Source of the DNA: a virus
IMG/VR virus record: IMGVR_UViG_3300020190_000276
Location: 1 to 28,615 of that record
DNA length: 28,615 nucleotides
Strand: one strand, 5' to 3'
In this document: one piece after another, positions 1 to 8,253 of the stretch
How the letters are laid out: every line of letters begins with the position of its first letter
Position numbering within the stretch: the first letter of the stretch is position 1
Translations under genes and position numbers: made by a program
Notes under the pieces: model-generated
Database searches by the model: none
The model's input: the letters and a program-made list of their open reading frames with translations, nothing else
Told to the model about the DNA's origin: nothing

Positions 1-867
1 CTTGCGAGCTACACAACGGCTAACACTTTTGGAGCAAGAGTCGTCAGGTCAACGAACAGCAACAACGAGCTGCAGTTGACGGGCAGCCATCATGCGGCGG
101 CAGTGCTGCACGATGCCGAGATTGACAGCATACCAGCGGATGCACTGACCGCAGCGGCTATTGCAGCGATTCAGGCCGGGTTAGCAACGTCTGCAAACCA
201 AACTACAATTATCCAGTACATTGACACCGAGATCGCAGCAATCAAGACTGTCACTGACCGCATTAACACTGGGTTGGTAGTAGACGGTGCAGTATGGCAA
301 TTTACTACCAACATGCTTGAAAACAGTCCTGCAGGTGCTGGCGGAGCACCTGCAACACTTAGCAATCAAGAACTAATTCTTGATCAGTTAGATTTGATAC
401 AAGGCAAAACTGATTTGATCAGTGGAGCAGGAGCTATTGGTCCATTGCTGGCAGGGGCTGTGCTTGAGCCGGGAACTATTACAGGTTTTCCAAGTAGTCT
501 AACAATTGGTGACTCATACACTGAGGCTAATGGTCGAGCAATACAATTACCAATTGTAGATACAGACGGTAATCCGATCAGTAGTACAGGTTCCTTGCTT
601 TTCGCAGATGCTTCTGTAACATTTATTATTTCCCGTGCCCGCGAGACTGATTCTAACAAAATTATTACTGGCACAGCAACAGTCGTTGACCCTGCTGGGA
701 CCGGCACGGCTGAAGCACCTTACGCATTGGTACAACTTTCTTCTTCAGAAACTTCTAAAGGAAAACTCGGATATAAGTACAATGCCGTGTTAAAGTTTAC
801 ATGGGCGGGTACTGGCACAGATGTCATGTCATTCGAGTCTTCCACGGAAGTGCAATTTGATAACTGA
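1..867 (+). CDS. Fibre-like or baseplate structural protein, 5'-truncated by the window edge
   Basis: The frame is open from base 1 to the TGA at 865-867 without a stop, so the gene starts upstream. A TTG at 76 is the first possible start inside the window, but it has no convincing ribosome binding site and I do not favour it. The first half is Ala/Ile/Thr-rich and predicted helical, with Gln/Ile-rich stretches (for example near ILDQLDLIQGKTDLI) that could form a trimeric coiled coil. It continues into a Gly/Ala linker and a C-terminal ~130-residue domain rich in Ser, Thr and Gly, consistent with a beta-sandwich of the kind at the N-terminus of BppU-type baseplate or fibre proteins. Lying directly upstream of the terminase, it is probably the last gene of a fibre or host-recognition segment. 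The fold assignment is inference from composition and general resemblance. That it is a real coding region is much safer. Confidence 0.7.
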   Translation, partial: LASYTTANTFGARVVRSTNSNNELQLTGSHHAAAVLHDAEIDSIPADALTAAAIAAIQAGLATSANQTTIIQYIDTEIAAIKTVTDRINTGLVVDGAVWQFTTNMLENSPAGAGGAPATLSNQELILDQLDLIQGKTDLISGAGAIGPLLAGAVLEPGTITGFPSSLTIGDSYTEANGRAIQLPIVDTDGNPISSTGSLLFADASVTFIISRARETDSNKIITGTATVVDPAGTGTAEAPYALVQLSSSETSKGKLGYKYNAVLKFTWAGTGTDVMSFESSTEVQFDN

Positions 868-882
868 AGGTCATACACTCCC

Positions 883-2820
883 ATGACCATCGAACTTGAA
901 TTACCTGCATACCAAAGTTTTATTAAACAGCAGGAAATTAAAGACGGGCAGCCTACTGGAAAAATAAAAACTGGACCTAAGAAGATTCGTGTTCCTGACA
1001 CAATCTTTGAAAAAGGCCGAATGGTAGGATGGAAATGGACTGAGCGGTCTGCAGTCAGCTTGCTAAAAACACTGCCGGAATATGATCCATTTGTTTCAGC
1101 AGAAGGGTATTATTTCGACACCACTGAATGGGAACGAGTCATTGCGTTTATTGTAAACGAGTGTGTTTTCCCTGAAGGTGAATTGACAGGCCAGTCCTTT
1201 ATACCAGAACTTTGGCAGTCGGCCATATACGCAAATTTATTCTGTTGGAAGTCTGTTGAGACAAACTTACGACGGTACAGAGAATGCTTCATATATGTGC
1301 CAAGAAAAAACGGAAAAACAACTGCATTCGGAGCAATTATTACTCTCATAATGTTTTTTGTAGACAGTGAAAAGCGTAGTCAAAATTTTTGCTGTGCTGC
1401 CGATAGTGATCAGGCAACTGTAAATTTTAGGCACAGTCAATACATGATTGAAAACAACCCTCGCTTAATTAGCAGGCTTAAAGAAAAACGGGTTTACAGA
1501 TCAACTAAGTCATTTGAGCACACAGATGGTGCTAGTTTCAAAGTGTTGTCTAGTGTAGCCGATACAAAACACGGACTTAGCCCTAACTTTGTGTACGTTG
1601 ACGAAGTACATGCTCACCCCAACAGTGAACTTGTAGACGTGATGAAAACTGGCACTGCGGCACGCAGGCAACCTTTAATTGTTTACACAACTACAGCAGA
1701 CTATGACCGCCCCAGTGTCTGCAATGAAATGTATAGCAAAGCCAAAATGATTGCTTCAGGGAAACAATGGGCACCAACTTTTCTTCCAGTAATTTACGAA
1801 GCTAACACAACTGATGACTTTCGCAATCCAACAATATGGAGTCGAGCTAACCCAAACTACGGCAAGTCAATTACTAGAGAATACTTTGAAGAAATGGTTA
1901 GGTCAGTACAAGACAATCCTGCGGAACTTAATAGGTTTTTGCGGCTGCATCTAAACATAAAAACTAAAACTGAAACAGCATGGATTCCTCCGCACGTCTG
2001 GGCAAATGGTAATCCTGACCCTAATTCAGTCGAGATGATGTCAGTTGTTGATATTAAAAATTGGATGTCAGAACACCCGTATTGGAACAACATTGCCTGT
2101 GACCGCAATTTCAACACAACCTCAGTTGATGTCCAAATTGCTAATCAAGGATTGTATTGGTCGTGGTTCATAAACAAATGTGAAGAACTTCGATACGAGG
2201 AATGCTATGCAGGGTTCGACAACTCAATCGTTCAAGACCTTGCAGCGTTATCGTTGTGGTTTCCTACCAAACAAACGATGCTTACATGGCACTGGTGCCC
2301 CGCAGCGTCCATATACCGAAGGTCGCAAGAACAAGGACTCCCCTACGCTCGTTGGTGGGAAGCGGGGTTACTTAACTCCACTGCACCACTTGAAACGACA
2401 GACGATGAATCCATTGTCAAAACTATGTTGGGAGATGCGTCGTATGCTGGCATCTTCACCCACTTTCAAGGTCTTCGTGAAATTTGTTTCGACCGTTTTG
2501 CAATGCGTATTATCTATGTTCGATTAAAAGATTTTGGTTATCCAGCCCGAGCATACCCACAAAACTTTTTAGGCATGAACGAACCTGTGCGTAAAATCGA
2601 GTCTATGGCAATTGATAAATGCTTGTTTCACGGAGGCAACCCAGTGCTGGAATGGGAAGCTGGAAATGTAACGATCATGACAAATCATGATGGACAAAGA
2701 CGACCTGACAAGCAAAAATCAACAAACAAGATCGACGGTATAGTTGCTTCTTTAATGGCGTTAGGTGGGTCGCTATATCCTGAGATAGAGACAATTACCG
2801 ATATCCGGGGTTTGAAATAA
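883..2820 (+). CDS. terL: Terminase large subunit (DNA-packaging ATPase/nuclease)
   Basis: This is the packaging motor that pumps DNA into the prohead and cuts the concatemer. The 645-residue protein has an N-terminal ATPase domain with Walker A at about residues 140-147 (PRKNGKTT) and Walker B at 236-241 (FVYVDE, acidic pair D240/E241). A threonine-rich coupling segment follows (VYTTTADYD, about 268-275). The C-terminal RNase H-like nuclease shows the expected acidic sites: D446 in AGFDNS, a possible second in CFDRFA (D537), and D618 in NKIDGIVASL. The start is ATG 883, with GAAGG at 866-870, 15 bases after the preceding stop. The stop overlaps the portal start as TAATG. At 645 residues it is longer than many HK97-type enzymes; the extra length sits between the ATPase and the nuclease, around residues 375-440. 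No small terminase is visible in this window. Confidence 0.96.
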   Translation: MTIELELPAYQSFIKQQEIKDGQPTGKIKTGPKKIRVPDTIFEKGRMVGWKWTERSAVSLLKTLPEYDPFVSAEGYYFDTTEWERVIAFIVNECVFPEGELTGQSFIPELWQSAIYANLFCWKSVETNLRRYRECFIYVPRKNGKTTAFGAIITLIMFFVDSEKRSQNFCCAADSDQATVNFRHSQYMIENNPRLISRLKEKRVYRSTKSFEHTDGASFKVLSSVADTKHGLSPNFVYVDEVHAHPNSELVDVMKTGTAARRQPLIVYTTTADYDRPSVCNEMYSKAKMIASGKQWAPTFLPVIYEANTTDDFRNPTIWSRANPNYGKSITREYFEEMVRSVQDNPAELNRFLRLHLNIKTKTETAWIPPHVWANGNPDPNSVEMMSVVDIKNWMSEHPYWNNIACDRNFNTTSVDVQIANQGLYWSWFINKCEELRYEECYAGFDNSIVQDLAALSLWFPTKQTMLTWHWCPAASIYRRSQEQGLPYARWWEAGLLNSTAPLETTDDESIVKTMLGDASYAGIFTHFQGLREICFDRFAMRIIYVRLKDFGYPARAYPQNFLGMNEPVRKIESMAIDKCLFHGGNPVLEWEAGNVTIMTNHDGQRRPDKQKSTNKIDGIVASLMALGGSLYPEIETITDIRGLK

Positions 2821-4628
2821 TGTTCAATCTGTTTAAGAAACCTGTTGCTGCTCGCCCCCATGCCGCAATAGGCACACTGATTGACTACGCTATGAACGCA
2901 GCCACAATGTCGTGGTCAAATTTGTGGGGTACAATTCGCCACGAACAAATGTATGCAGACAGAACAGATATTGCCTTGCGTCTATCCGCAGTGCGATGTG
3001 CTGTTCAGGTTTATACTGGCATGGCTGTTGCACTGCCCCGCCGAATGTACTCTGTAGATCAAATAACTCAGCAATCTTCTCGGATTATTGAAACTACAAG
3101 CCACCCAGCATCAAGATTGTTTCAGCACTACTTTAATCCAGAACTCAGTGCAGACGATGCGTTGCTAAACATTATTTACGATGTGTTAATGGACGGCAAC
3201 TGCTACTTTATTCGCGAACTTGATATACAAGGTCGGACATCTCGATTGTACTACGTTCACCCTTCCAGAATTCCAAGGATGAACATTAAGCGTGCCAGAG
3301 GCGATGAGATGCTTGATACATCTCCTTCTCGCCGTGCAGTTGCTGGAGAAGTTTTGTATCGTATTGATACAGGCGCAACATATCGAGATAAGGACACACA
3401 GCCTTTGTATTTACCTAAAGAGGCTATGTGCCATTTCAAATCCTCAGTGCTAGATGCCGACTACTTTCGAGGTGAAGGATTTATTGGTAATGCTCAGATG
3501 ACTGTAGACTTGTATTCTGCGAGTGAGCAGTTTGGTAGAAACTTCTATACTCGCGGTATTGCTAATCAAATGTTTTTGACTACAGATAACAGGCTGTCCC
3601 CTGAAGTTTTGAAGCGTTTGGAAGCTAACTTTGAGGAAGACCCAAATGCTCCGCTAGAGTCAATTTTTAAGACTCGTATTCTGGAGCAAGGACTGAAGCC
3701 GGTCCACATGGGTATTCCGTTCCAGCACCTACAGTTTATTGAGACCCGTGCGTTTAGTGTGGAAGACGTAGCCCGAGGATTTAACATTCCTCCGGTACTT
3801 TTGCACAGTTACATGGGAACCAAGGCTGGAGATGTTGATCTGTCTGGCGTGGTTAGTTTATTTATACAGACTGGCATCGGTCCATTTCTCGACAGACTTT
3901 CTGCTCAATTCAAAACCGAGTTACTACCACTTCCATCGCAGATGCTGTACAGGTTTGAATTTGAGAAAATGTACCTGTACCGCAACGTAATTGACAGATT
4001 TTCTGATTCACTGCGTAAGTTGTTTGAAATTGGAGTCATCAACCGTATTGAGGCTCGTCAGTTGCTGGGGCTGTACATCAACCCCTCTGATGTTGCGGCT
4101 GACCCAAGGTACGTCCCGGTCAATTTGATGACCGTAGAACACTCTCTGCTGCTTCAGGAACAGGCTGAGATATCAAACAAAACCGCTAAGTCTAATTTAG
4201 AAATGCTTGATCTGCAAAAAGACAATCAACGTAAAGTAAATGATTATATGGTCAAACCTGTGGATGTTCCTGAAACTCCCGGAGCAATCACACAAGAAGA
4301 TATGGACAACAGCCCAAGTAAAGACAACATAGACAAGCGACTTCGCAAAGCCAACAATGCTGTGCAGTCTGCTTTCAGACATGTTATCAATGGTTTGAAG
4401 CAATACGAGTCGCGAGTATTAGACCAGAAAAAGTCCACTCGACCTAACGATTACGATACTGCTGTTACAGAATTTTATGCTTCTAACAGTCGCTTTAATG
4501 AAATGCTTAACGAGCAGTTAATTCCGTGGGCTGATCTCATGGATGACATTGATGTCAACGACTTAGTTTGTGCATGGGTTTCTTCAAAGAAATGCCCGGA
4601 GGTGTTAAATGTTGATTTTGAATCGTAA
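2820..4628 (+). CDS. Phage portal protein, HK97 family
   Basis: The portal forms the dodecameric ring at one capsid vertex through which DNA passes and to which terminase and connector dock. The N-terminal ~430 residues have the usual HK97-portal order: an early region with LRLSAVRCAVQVYTGMA, then LLNIIYDVLMDGNCYF, and the region around FSVEDVARGFNIPPVLLHSY, which closely fits the family hallmark (dIA..fgvPp.ll). Residues 430-602 form an extra C-terminal extension that is helical, charged and Gln/Lys/Asp-rich, making the 602-residue protein longer than the roughly 420-residue HK97 prototype. The start codon overlaps the terminase stop by one base, which implies translational coupling. The gene overlaps the protease gene downstream by 20 bases. 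The identification rests on family pattern and gene order and is firm. Confidence 0.95.
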   Translation: MFNLFKKPVAARPHAAIGTLIDYAMNAATMSWSNLWGTIRHEQMYADRTDIALRLSAVRCAVQVYTGMAVALPRRMYSVDQITQQSSRIIETTSHPASRLFQHYFNPELSADDALLNIIYDVLMDGNCYFIRELDIQGRTSRLYYVHPSRIPRMNIKRARGDEMLDTSPSRRAVAGEVLYRIDTGATYRDKDTQPLYLPKEAMCHFKSSVLDADYFRGEGFIGNAQMTVDLYSASEQFGRNFYTRGIANQMFLTTDNRLSPEVLKRLEANFEEDPNAPLESIFKTRILEQGLKPVHMGIPFQHLQFIETRAFSVEDVARGFNIPPVLLHSYMGTKAGDVDLSGVVSLFIQTGIGPFLDRLSAQFKTELLPLPSQMLYRFEFEKMYLYRNVIDRFSDSLRKLFEIGVINRIEARQLLGLYINPSDVAADPRYVPVNLMTVEHSLLLQEQAEISNKTAKSNLEMLDLQKDNQRKVNDYMVKPVDVPETPGAITQEDMDNSPSKDNIDKRLRKANNAVQSAFRHVINGLKQYESRVLDQKKSTRPNDYDTAVTEFYASNSRFNEMLNEQLIPWADLMDDIDVNDLVCAWVSSKKCPEVLNVDFES

Positions 4629-5319
4629 ACAACTTCCTTCTGGCAATCAGATGCTTGAGACTCGGGTATCGTTTAACAGTGCAAACGAACTAGAGATATA
4701 TGATTACATTATGCCGGTAAAATACGAAGAAGGCGATACTTGTGTTACACCTACTGATGTTATGAATTTTTTGCGTAACGTCACAGGTGACATCACCGTC
4801 CGCATCAACAGCCAAGGTGGTGAAGTTGGTGCTGCTCTGGCAATATACAATCGATTGCTGGAACACCAAGGCAAGGTGACAACCATTGTCGATGGATACG
4901 CTTTCAGTTCTGCAGGCTGGCTGGCTCTGGCCGGATCAGACAGGCAAATTACAAACGGTGCATTGTTCATGATGCACAACCCGTACATGTACGAGCGAAT
5001 CGACAGCGAGAAGTCTGCACAGAATGCTGCTGCTCGCTGGGTTGCTCATCGCGACTCAATTATGAATATCTTCACCTCCAGAACTCCCATGAAGGACACC
5101 GAGGTGAAAGACTTGATGGACAAAGAGACTTACATGTCCGCTCAAGAATCAGTCAAGCAAGGACTGTTCAATACAGTCCGCGATGGTCGCCCTGACACAA
5201 AAATCTTGAACTGTTTGAACATCCCTGCGGAGGCTCTTAACAAAGCTATTGTTGATCGTCCAGAACTGCCTGAAATTCGTCGTAGAGTTTTGAACATTCG
5301 TAAAAATTCTATTACTTAG
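4609..5319 (+). CDS. ClpP-like prohead maturation protease
   Basis: This is a serine protease of the ClpP/S49-like group that trims the capsid protein and scaffold region during head maturation. Visible landmarks in the 236 residues are the strand-turn RINSQGGEVGAALAIYN (about 65-81), the nucleophile region DGYAFSSAGWLALAG with S100 as the likely catalytic serine, and MMHNP with H123. The third catalytic position probably falls in MDKETYMSAQESVKQGL (D171 or E173). The start is ATG 4609, with a near-perfect GGAGGTG at 4598-4604 inside the end of the portal gene, so translation is probably efficient. The gene lies between portal and capsid, the normal place for this enzyme. The C-terminus (last ~30 residues) is basic and may bind the scaffold or be removed, but that is inference. 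Confidence 0.94.
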   Translation: MLILNRKQLPSGNQMLETRVSFNSANELEIYDYIMPVKYEEGDTCVTPTDVMNFLRNVTGDITVRINSQGGEVGAALAIYNRLLEHQGKVTTIVDGYAFSSAGWLALAGSDRQITNGALFMMHNPYMYERIDSEKSAQNAAARWVAHRDSIMNIFTSRTPMKDTEVKDLMDKETYMSAQESVKQGLFNTVRDGRPDTKILNCLNIPAEALNKAIVDRPELPEIRRRVLNIRKNSIT

Positions 5320-5322
5320 TTC

Positions 5323-5351
5323 TTGACGGTTAGTTTTTCGTACTTTAATTT
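5323..5351 (+). promoter_or_regulatory. Possible weak promoter ahead of the capsid gene
   Basis: The 101-base gap between protease and capsid genes contains TTGACG at 5323-5328, one base from the -35 consensus, with TAATTT at 5346-5351 after a 17-base spacer as a poor -10 match. The position suits a booster promoter for the most abundant virion protein. The -10 match is weak, so the call is tentative. Confidence 0.25.
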
Positions 5352-5420
5352 CAATCCGGCTCTGTCACGCAACGCATAAGCAGTAGCCGAATGCACCACA
5401 TTTTCACTGGAGGATTTATC

Positions 5421-6875
5421 ATGGCATTCGCCAAACTGCAATGTTCTGTGCCTACTTTTGTCTTTAATGACACTGCTGTTAAGCACGCCGATGTTCTAAA
5501 CATGAACCCCAATCAGCTTGCTGACGAGCGAACAAAACTTATTACCAAAACTGAGGCGTTTGACGCAAAAGGTGATAAAATCACTTCTGCAGAAACCGCC
5601 GAGTACGCTGACGTAGTGGACCGTCTTGAGATTGTGTCAAATGCTATCAGCCGTACTGCAGTCGGTCTTCGAGAGCGTCGAGATGCTCTCAATGCTGTTA
5701 GCCGTATTGCTCAGTCTGCTTCCGGTGTTGTAAACCTCGGTGGCGGTATTAGCACCCGTCCAGCATGGGAAGACGACAAAGAAAAATACGGGTTTCGTAA
5801 TCAAAATGATTACTTGAATGCCGTTGTGAACTCGTTTAAGGACCGTGAAGTCACTGACCCTCGCTTGCGTCGTTTGACGATGGACGCGATTGGCAGCGAC
5901 GAATTCAGCAAGGCCAACTGGGAAGCCCAGGGTCTGATGGTTCCTCGCGGATTCCTGCCGGACATCATGCAGATTGAAACCGAGATCAACCCGATTTTCA
6001 ATCTCATGACTCGCGTTCCGATGACTGCCCCGGTTGTTGACATTCCATGCCGAGTTGACAAGGACCACCGCACCAGCGTGACTGGCGGGTTCCGTGTCTA
6101 TCGCGGTAAGGAAACTGCGGCACCTGAGTTGTCGAAGTCCGCAATGGAGATGGTCAGCCTGAAGGTCCACGAAGTCAACGGTGCTGCTGCCGTGACGAAT
6201 CAGTTGATGGCTGACAGCCCAATTTCGATTGCTGCTTTGATTGAACAGGGGATGCGTCAGGAAGCTGCTGCTTATCGTTTGGATGAACTGCTAAACGGCA
6301 ACGGCATTGGTCGGCCCCTTGGAATGCTGAACAGTGGTAACGCTGCTCTGCTGACTGTCAACCGAGAGGCTGGTCAGTCTACTAGCCTTATCGTTAGTGG
6401 TCTAAACCTGCTGAAGATGCGTCAGCGTGTTTGGGGCTATGAGAATGCAGTGTGGCTGTGTTCTTTGGATTTGTATGCCGTGCTGACGACTGCTGTTGTT
6501 GAATCCCCGAACAACGCAGGCATCACAAAGTTGTTCTATCCCTCAACCGATGCAGGTAAACCAGACACGATTCTGGGTCGCCCTGTAATCTGGACTGAGT
6601 TTATGAACGGCATCGCCAGCGGTCAGGACGGAAACGTCATCAGCGAATGGAATGATAATTTCCTCGCTTGCGTCAACCCGACTCAGGTACTGTTTGGTGA
6701 GCGTGGCACTCAAAATGTTAGCCGCTCGATCCATGTTCGATTCCTTGAGCGTGAGGAAGTATTCCTGTTTTCAGCATTTGACGATGCCCGTCCGTGGTGG
6801 AAGTCTACGCTGACTCCTCGCAAGGCTGGTCTCACGCTGTCACCGTTTGTGGTGCTCAGTAAAGACACTGCCTGA
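5421..6875 (+). CDS. Major capsid protein, HK97 fold with N-terminal delta domain
   Basis: This is the shell-forming head protein. The favoured start is ATG 5421, which has GGAGG at 5409-5413 with a 7-base spacer. An in-frame ATG at 5391 would add ten residues but has no ribosome binding site. The resulting protein has 484 residues. Residues ~25-95 are charged and predicted coiled-coil, matching the delta or scaffolding domain that the adjacent protease removes. The shell domain follows from about residue 155, with GLMVPRGFLPDIM, then TGGFRVYRGKET, LKVHEVNGAAAVTNQLM, and the signature segment around LNGNGIGRPLGMLN (about 290-306), where HK97-type capsid proteins typically have a G-x-G-x-x-x-P-x-G-I/M-L pattern. 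The gene is followed by a strong terminator at 6888-6940. Codon use is regular and the region is slightly richer in G/C than its flanks, as expected for a highly expressed gene. Confidence 0.95.
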   Translation: MAFAKLQCSVPTFVFNDTAVKHADVLNMNPNQLADERTKLITKTEAFDAKGDKITSAETAEYADVVDRLEIVSNAISRTAVGLRERRDALNAVSRIAQSASGVVNLGGGISTRPAWEDDKEKYGFRNQNDYLNAVVNSFKDREVTDPRLRRLTMDAIGSDEFSKANWEAQGLMVPRGFLPDIMQIETEINPIFNLMTRVPMTAPVVDIPCRVDKDHRTSVTGGFRVYRGKETAAPELSKSAMEMVSLKVHEVNGAAAVTNQLMADSPISIAALIEQGMRQEAAAYRLDELLNGNGIGRPLGMLNSGNAALLTVNREAGQSTSLIVSGLNLLKMRQRVWGYENAVWLCSLDLYAVLTTAVVESPNNAGITKLFYPSTDAGKPDTILGRPVIWTEFMNGIASGQDGNVISEWNDNFLACVNPTQVLFGERGTQNVSRSIHVRFLEREEVFLFSAFDDARPWWKSTLTPRKAGLTLSPFVVLSKDTA

Positions 6876-6887
6876 TTTATGCAGGTC

Positions 6888-6940
6888 GGAGGGGTGGGGG
6901 GTTTAACGCTTCTCCCCCCGCCCCTCCCGTTCGATTTTTT
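6888..6940 (+). terminator. Rho-independent terminator after the capsid gene
   Basis: Fourteen bases at 6888-6901 (GGAGGGGTGGGGGG) pair with 6914-6927 (CCCCCCGCCCCTCC), with a single G-U pair and a 12-base loop. A run of six T follows at 6935-6940, eight bases after the stem. This is an exceptionally strong stem made almost only of G-C pairs, placed 12 bases after the capsid stop. Confidence 0.8.
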
Positions 6941-6970
6941 CTCCGCTTTTCTCCGCAAAGGATTTTTAAT

Positions 6971-7405
6971 ATGGCTACGCAGAAGTTTACTCATCTGTCG
7001 AGCAAGAGTTTAATCAAGGCTCTGGGTACTTTGACAATGAACGGCTCTATCGGTAACGCGCATGTGTTTACCGAACCAATCGACAAAGCCATGATCGTTC
7101 TAAACGATATGGTTCTCAGCGGCACTTTGACCGTCACCGTCGTAGGCTCTACCTCAGCTACTGGGGCTTCTGGCTATACTACCATCAAGACTTGTGCATT
7201 CGGCTCTGCCGGAAGCCAAAACGTCTCTGTGGAAGTTGATTCAGAAGAAATCAGCTACGCTGAAGATGTTGCTGGCGTAACATTCAAAACTGTCGTGTTC
7301 AGACTGACTGGCACAAACACCAACACAGTAAAGGCTGCAGTGCAAGCCCTCACGTTTCACCAGCGTGAAGACTTGACTCCAACTGGAACTGGAGTTACTG
7401 CTTAA
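6971..7405 (+). CDS. Small head-associated protein, possible decoration protein
   Basis: The 144-residue protein starts at ATG 6971, preceded by AAAGGA at 6957-6962. It has almost no charged clusters, many Thr, Val, Ser and Gly residues, and a pattern of alternating hydrophobic residues (for example SGTLTVTVVGSTSATG), so an all-beta fold is likely. There is no signal peptide or membrane segment. It sits directly after the capsid gene and before the head-tail connector, where head decoration or stabilisation proteins are often found, and it is isolated between terminator-like structures on both sides. That suggests a separately tuned expression level. The role as decoration protein is inference from position and composition. 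I do not recognise a specific family. Confidence 0.8.
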   Translation: MATQKFTHLSSKSLIKALGTLTMNGSIGNAHVFTEPIDKAMIVLNDMVLSGTLTVTVVGSTSATGASGYTTIKTCAFGSAGSQNVSVEVDSEEISYAEDVAGVTFKTVVFRLTGTNTNTVKAAVQALTFHQREDLTPTGTGVTA

Positions 7406-7430
7406 TACTCCCGAGGTGGCCGTAGCCATT

Positions 7431-7515
7431 CCGCAAGATTGCCTGCGGCTGCCTTTCTTAACTTACTCGCCGTGCCGATTCCGCTTTGCGGTGTCGCACA
7501 TCAAAGGCGAGTTTT
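7431..7515 (+). terminator. Two stacked hairpins after the small head protein gene
   Basis: The first hairpin is CCGCA (7431-7435) with TGCGG (7444-7448). The second is a nested structure: ACTCGCC (7465-7471) pairs with GGCGAGT (7506-7512), enclosing GTGC/GCAC (7472-7475 and 7496-7499) and CCGC/GCGG (7481-7484 and 7488-7491), and is followed by TTT. It could terminate transcription or protect the 3' end of the upstream message. Confidence 0.5.
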
Positions 7516-7534
7516 AAGTCGCTCCGGCGAACAG

Positions 7535-7577
7535 CCGCAGTACAGGTACGGGGGTGGCTGTGCTGCGGTTTGTTTTT
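7535..7577 (+). terminator. Rho-independent terminator before the connector gene
   Basis: CCGCAGTACAG at 7535-7545 pairs with CTGTGCTGCGG at 7558-7568, giving 11 pairs with one G-U and a 12-base loop. TTTGTTTTT follows directly at 7569-7577. This is a textbook terminator. It ends immediately before the GGAGG of the next gene, so transcript entering the tail genes must read through it or start elsewhere. Confidence 0.75.
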
Positions 7578-7590
7578 GGAGGTCTAATTG

Positions 7591-8253
7591 ATGCCCCTTT
7601 CTATCGATCTATCGTCTGAAGACGCTCCTTCAACGCTAATTACTGAAGCGTTTTTGCGATCTGTTAAGCAGAATCTTGGATTTGACCCGGAGACACCAGA
7701 TACAGACCTGCCTGTTGATTTGACCGATCTGCTGCATGAAGCTATTGCAATATGCGAGCGGGAACAGTGGCGTTTTATCCTCCGTAAAACAGTTACCCTC
7801 ATACTCCCCTACGAAGCATTCACTACAGCAGATCGGCTCGTATTCCTGCCGTTTGGCACTGTTTCCAGTTTGACCACCTTTACCTACAAGAAATCAGACG
7901 GGACAACCGGCTCAATCTCAGCCGCAGACTATACGATCTACTCTCAGGAACCTACAAGGCTCTGGGCGGCTGACTGGACCGCACTACTGTCAGGAATTGA
8001 CACAGACCAGCCTTACCCTGTCACAATCGCTTACAGCACCGGCTACGCATCCTATGAAGCCATTCCAAAGGCTACGATTCGTGCTCTGAAAATTCTAGCA
8101 TATCATCTGTTTGAATACCGCGATGCGGTCTCGGAAAGCAAGATGGTAGAGTTGCCACAAGGTTACTGTCAGTTGCGTGATTTGCACCTGCTTAACAGTA
8201 TGCGTGCAATTCAATACGTTGCTGAAGACTGGTCGAAAGTGGGACGTGGATGA
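7591..8253 (+). CDS. Head-tail connector / adaptor protein (gp6 or phiE125 gp8-like)
   Basis: The 220-residue protein fits the family of adaptor proteins that bind under the portal ring. The N-terminal part is helical, with DLTDLLHEAIAICEREQWRFI at about residues 45-65. A beta region follows with YEAFTTADRLVFLPFGTVSSLTTFTY and a short D-G-T turn. The end contains VTIAYSTGY, then a helix with AIPKATIRALKILAYHLFEYRDA. This order (helix, hydrophobic P-L-x-x-V strand, Y-x-x-G-Y, helix ending in x-x-x-R) is typical of the connector families. The start chosen is ATG 7591 because GGAGG at 7578-7582 gives an 8-base spacer; a TTG immediately before it at 7588 is in frame but less likely. The stop overlaps the next start as ATGA. 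Confidence 0.85.
   Translation: MPLSIDLSSEDAPSTLITEAFLRSVKQNLGFDPETPDTDLPVDLTDLLHEAIAICEREQWRFILRKTVTLILPYEAFTTADRLVFLPFGTVSSLTTFTYKKSDGTTGSISAADYTIYSQEPTRLWAADWTALLSGIDTDQPYPVTIAYSTGYASYEAIPKATIRALKILAYHLFEYRDAVSESKMVELPQGYCQLRDLHLLNSMRAIQYVAEDWSKVGRG

Noticed and set aside
365-384. Inverted repeat ATCAAGAA-CTAA-TTCTTGAT in the fibre gene
   Set aside because: An 8-bp palindrome of this kind is expected several times by chance in 28 kb and lies in repetitive coding sequence.
2180-2527. A 115-codon + strand frame inside the terminase gene
   Set aside because: It overlaps the nuclease domain of the terminase in another frame, with composition typical of an out-of-frame reading.
5391-5420. Upstream ATG for the capsid protein
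   Set aside because: The GGAGG at 5409-5413 lies downstream of this ATG and serves ATG 5421 with ideal spacing.
5637-6170. A 177-codon open frame on the minus strand across the capsid gene
   Set aside because: It is a shadow of the strongly supported capsid frame. It has no ribosome binding site and no recognisable protein pattern, and every other gene is on the + strand.
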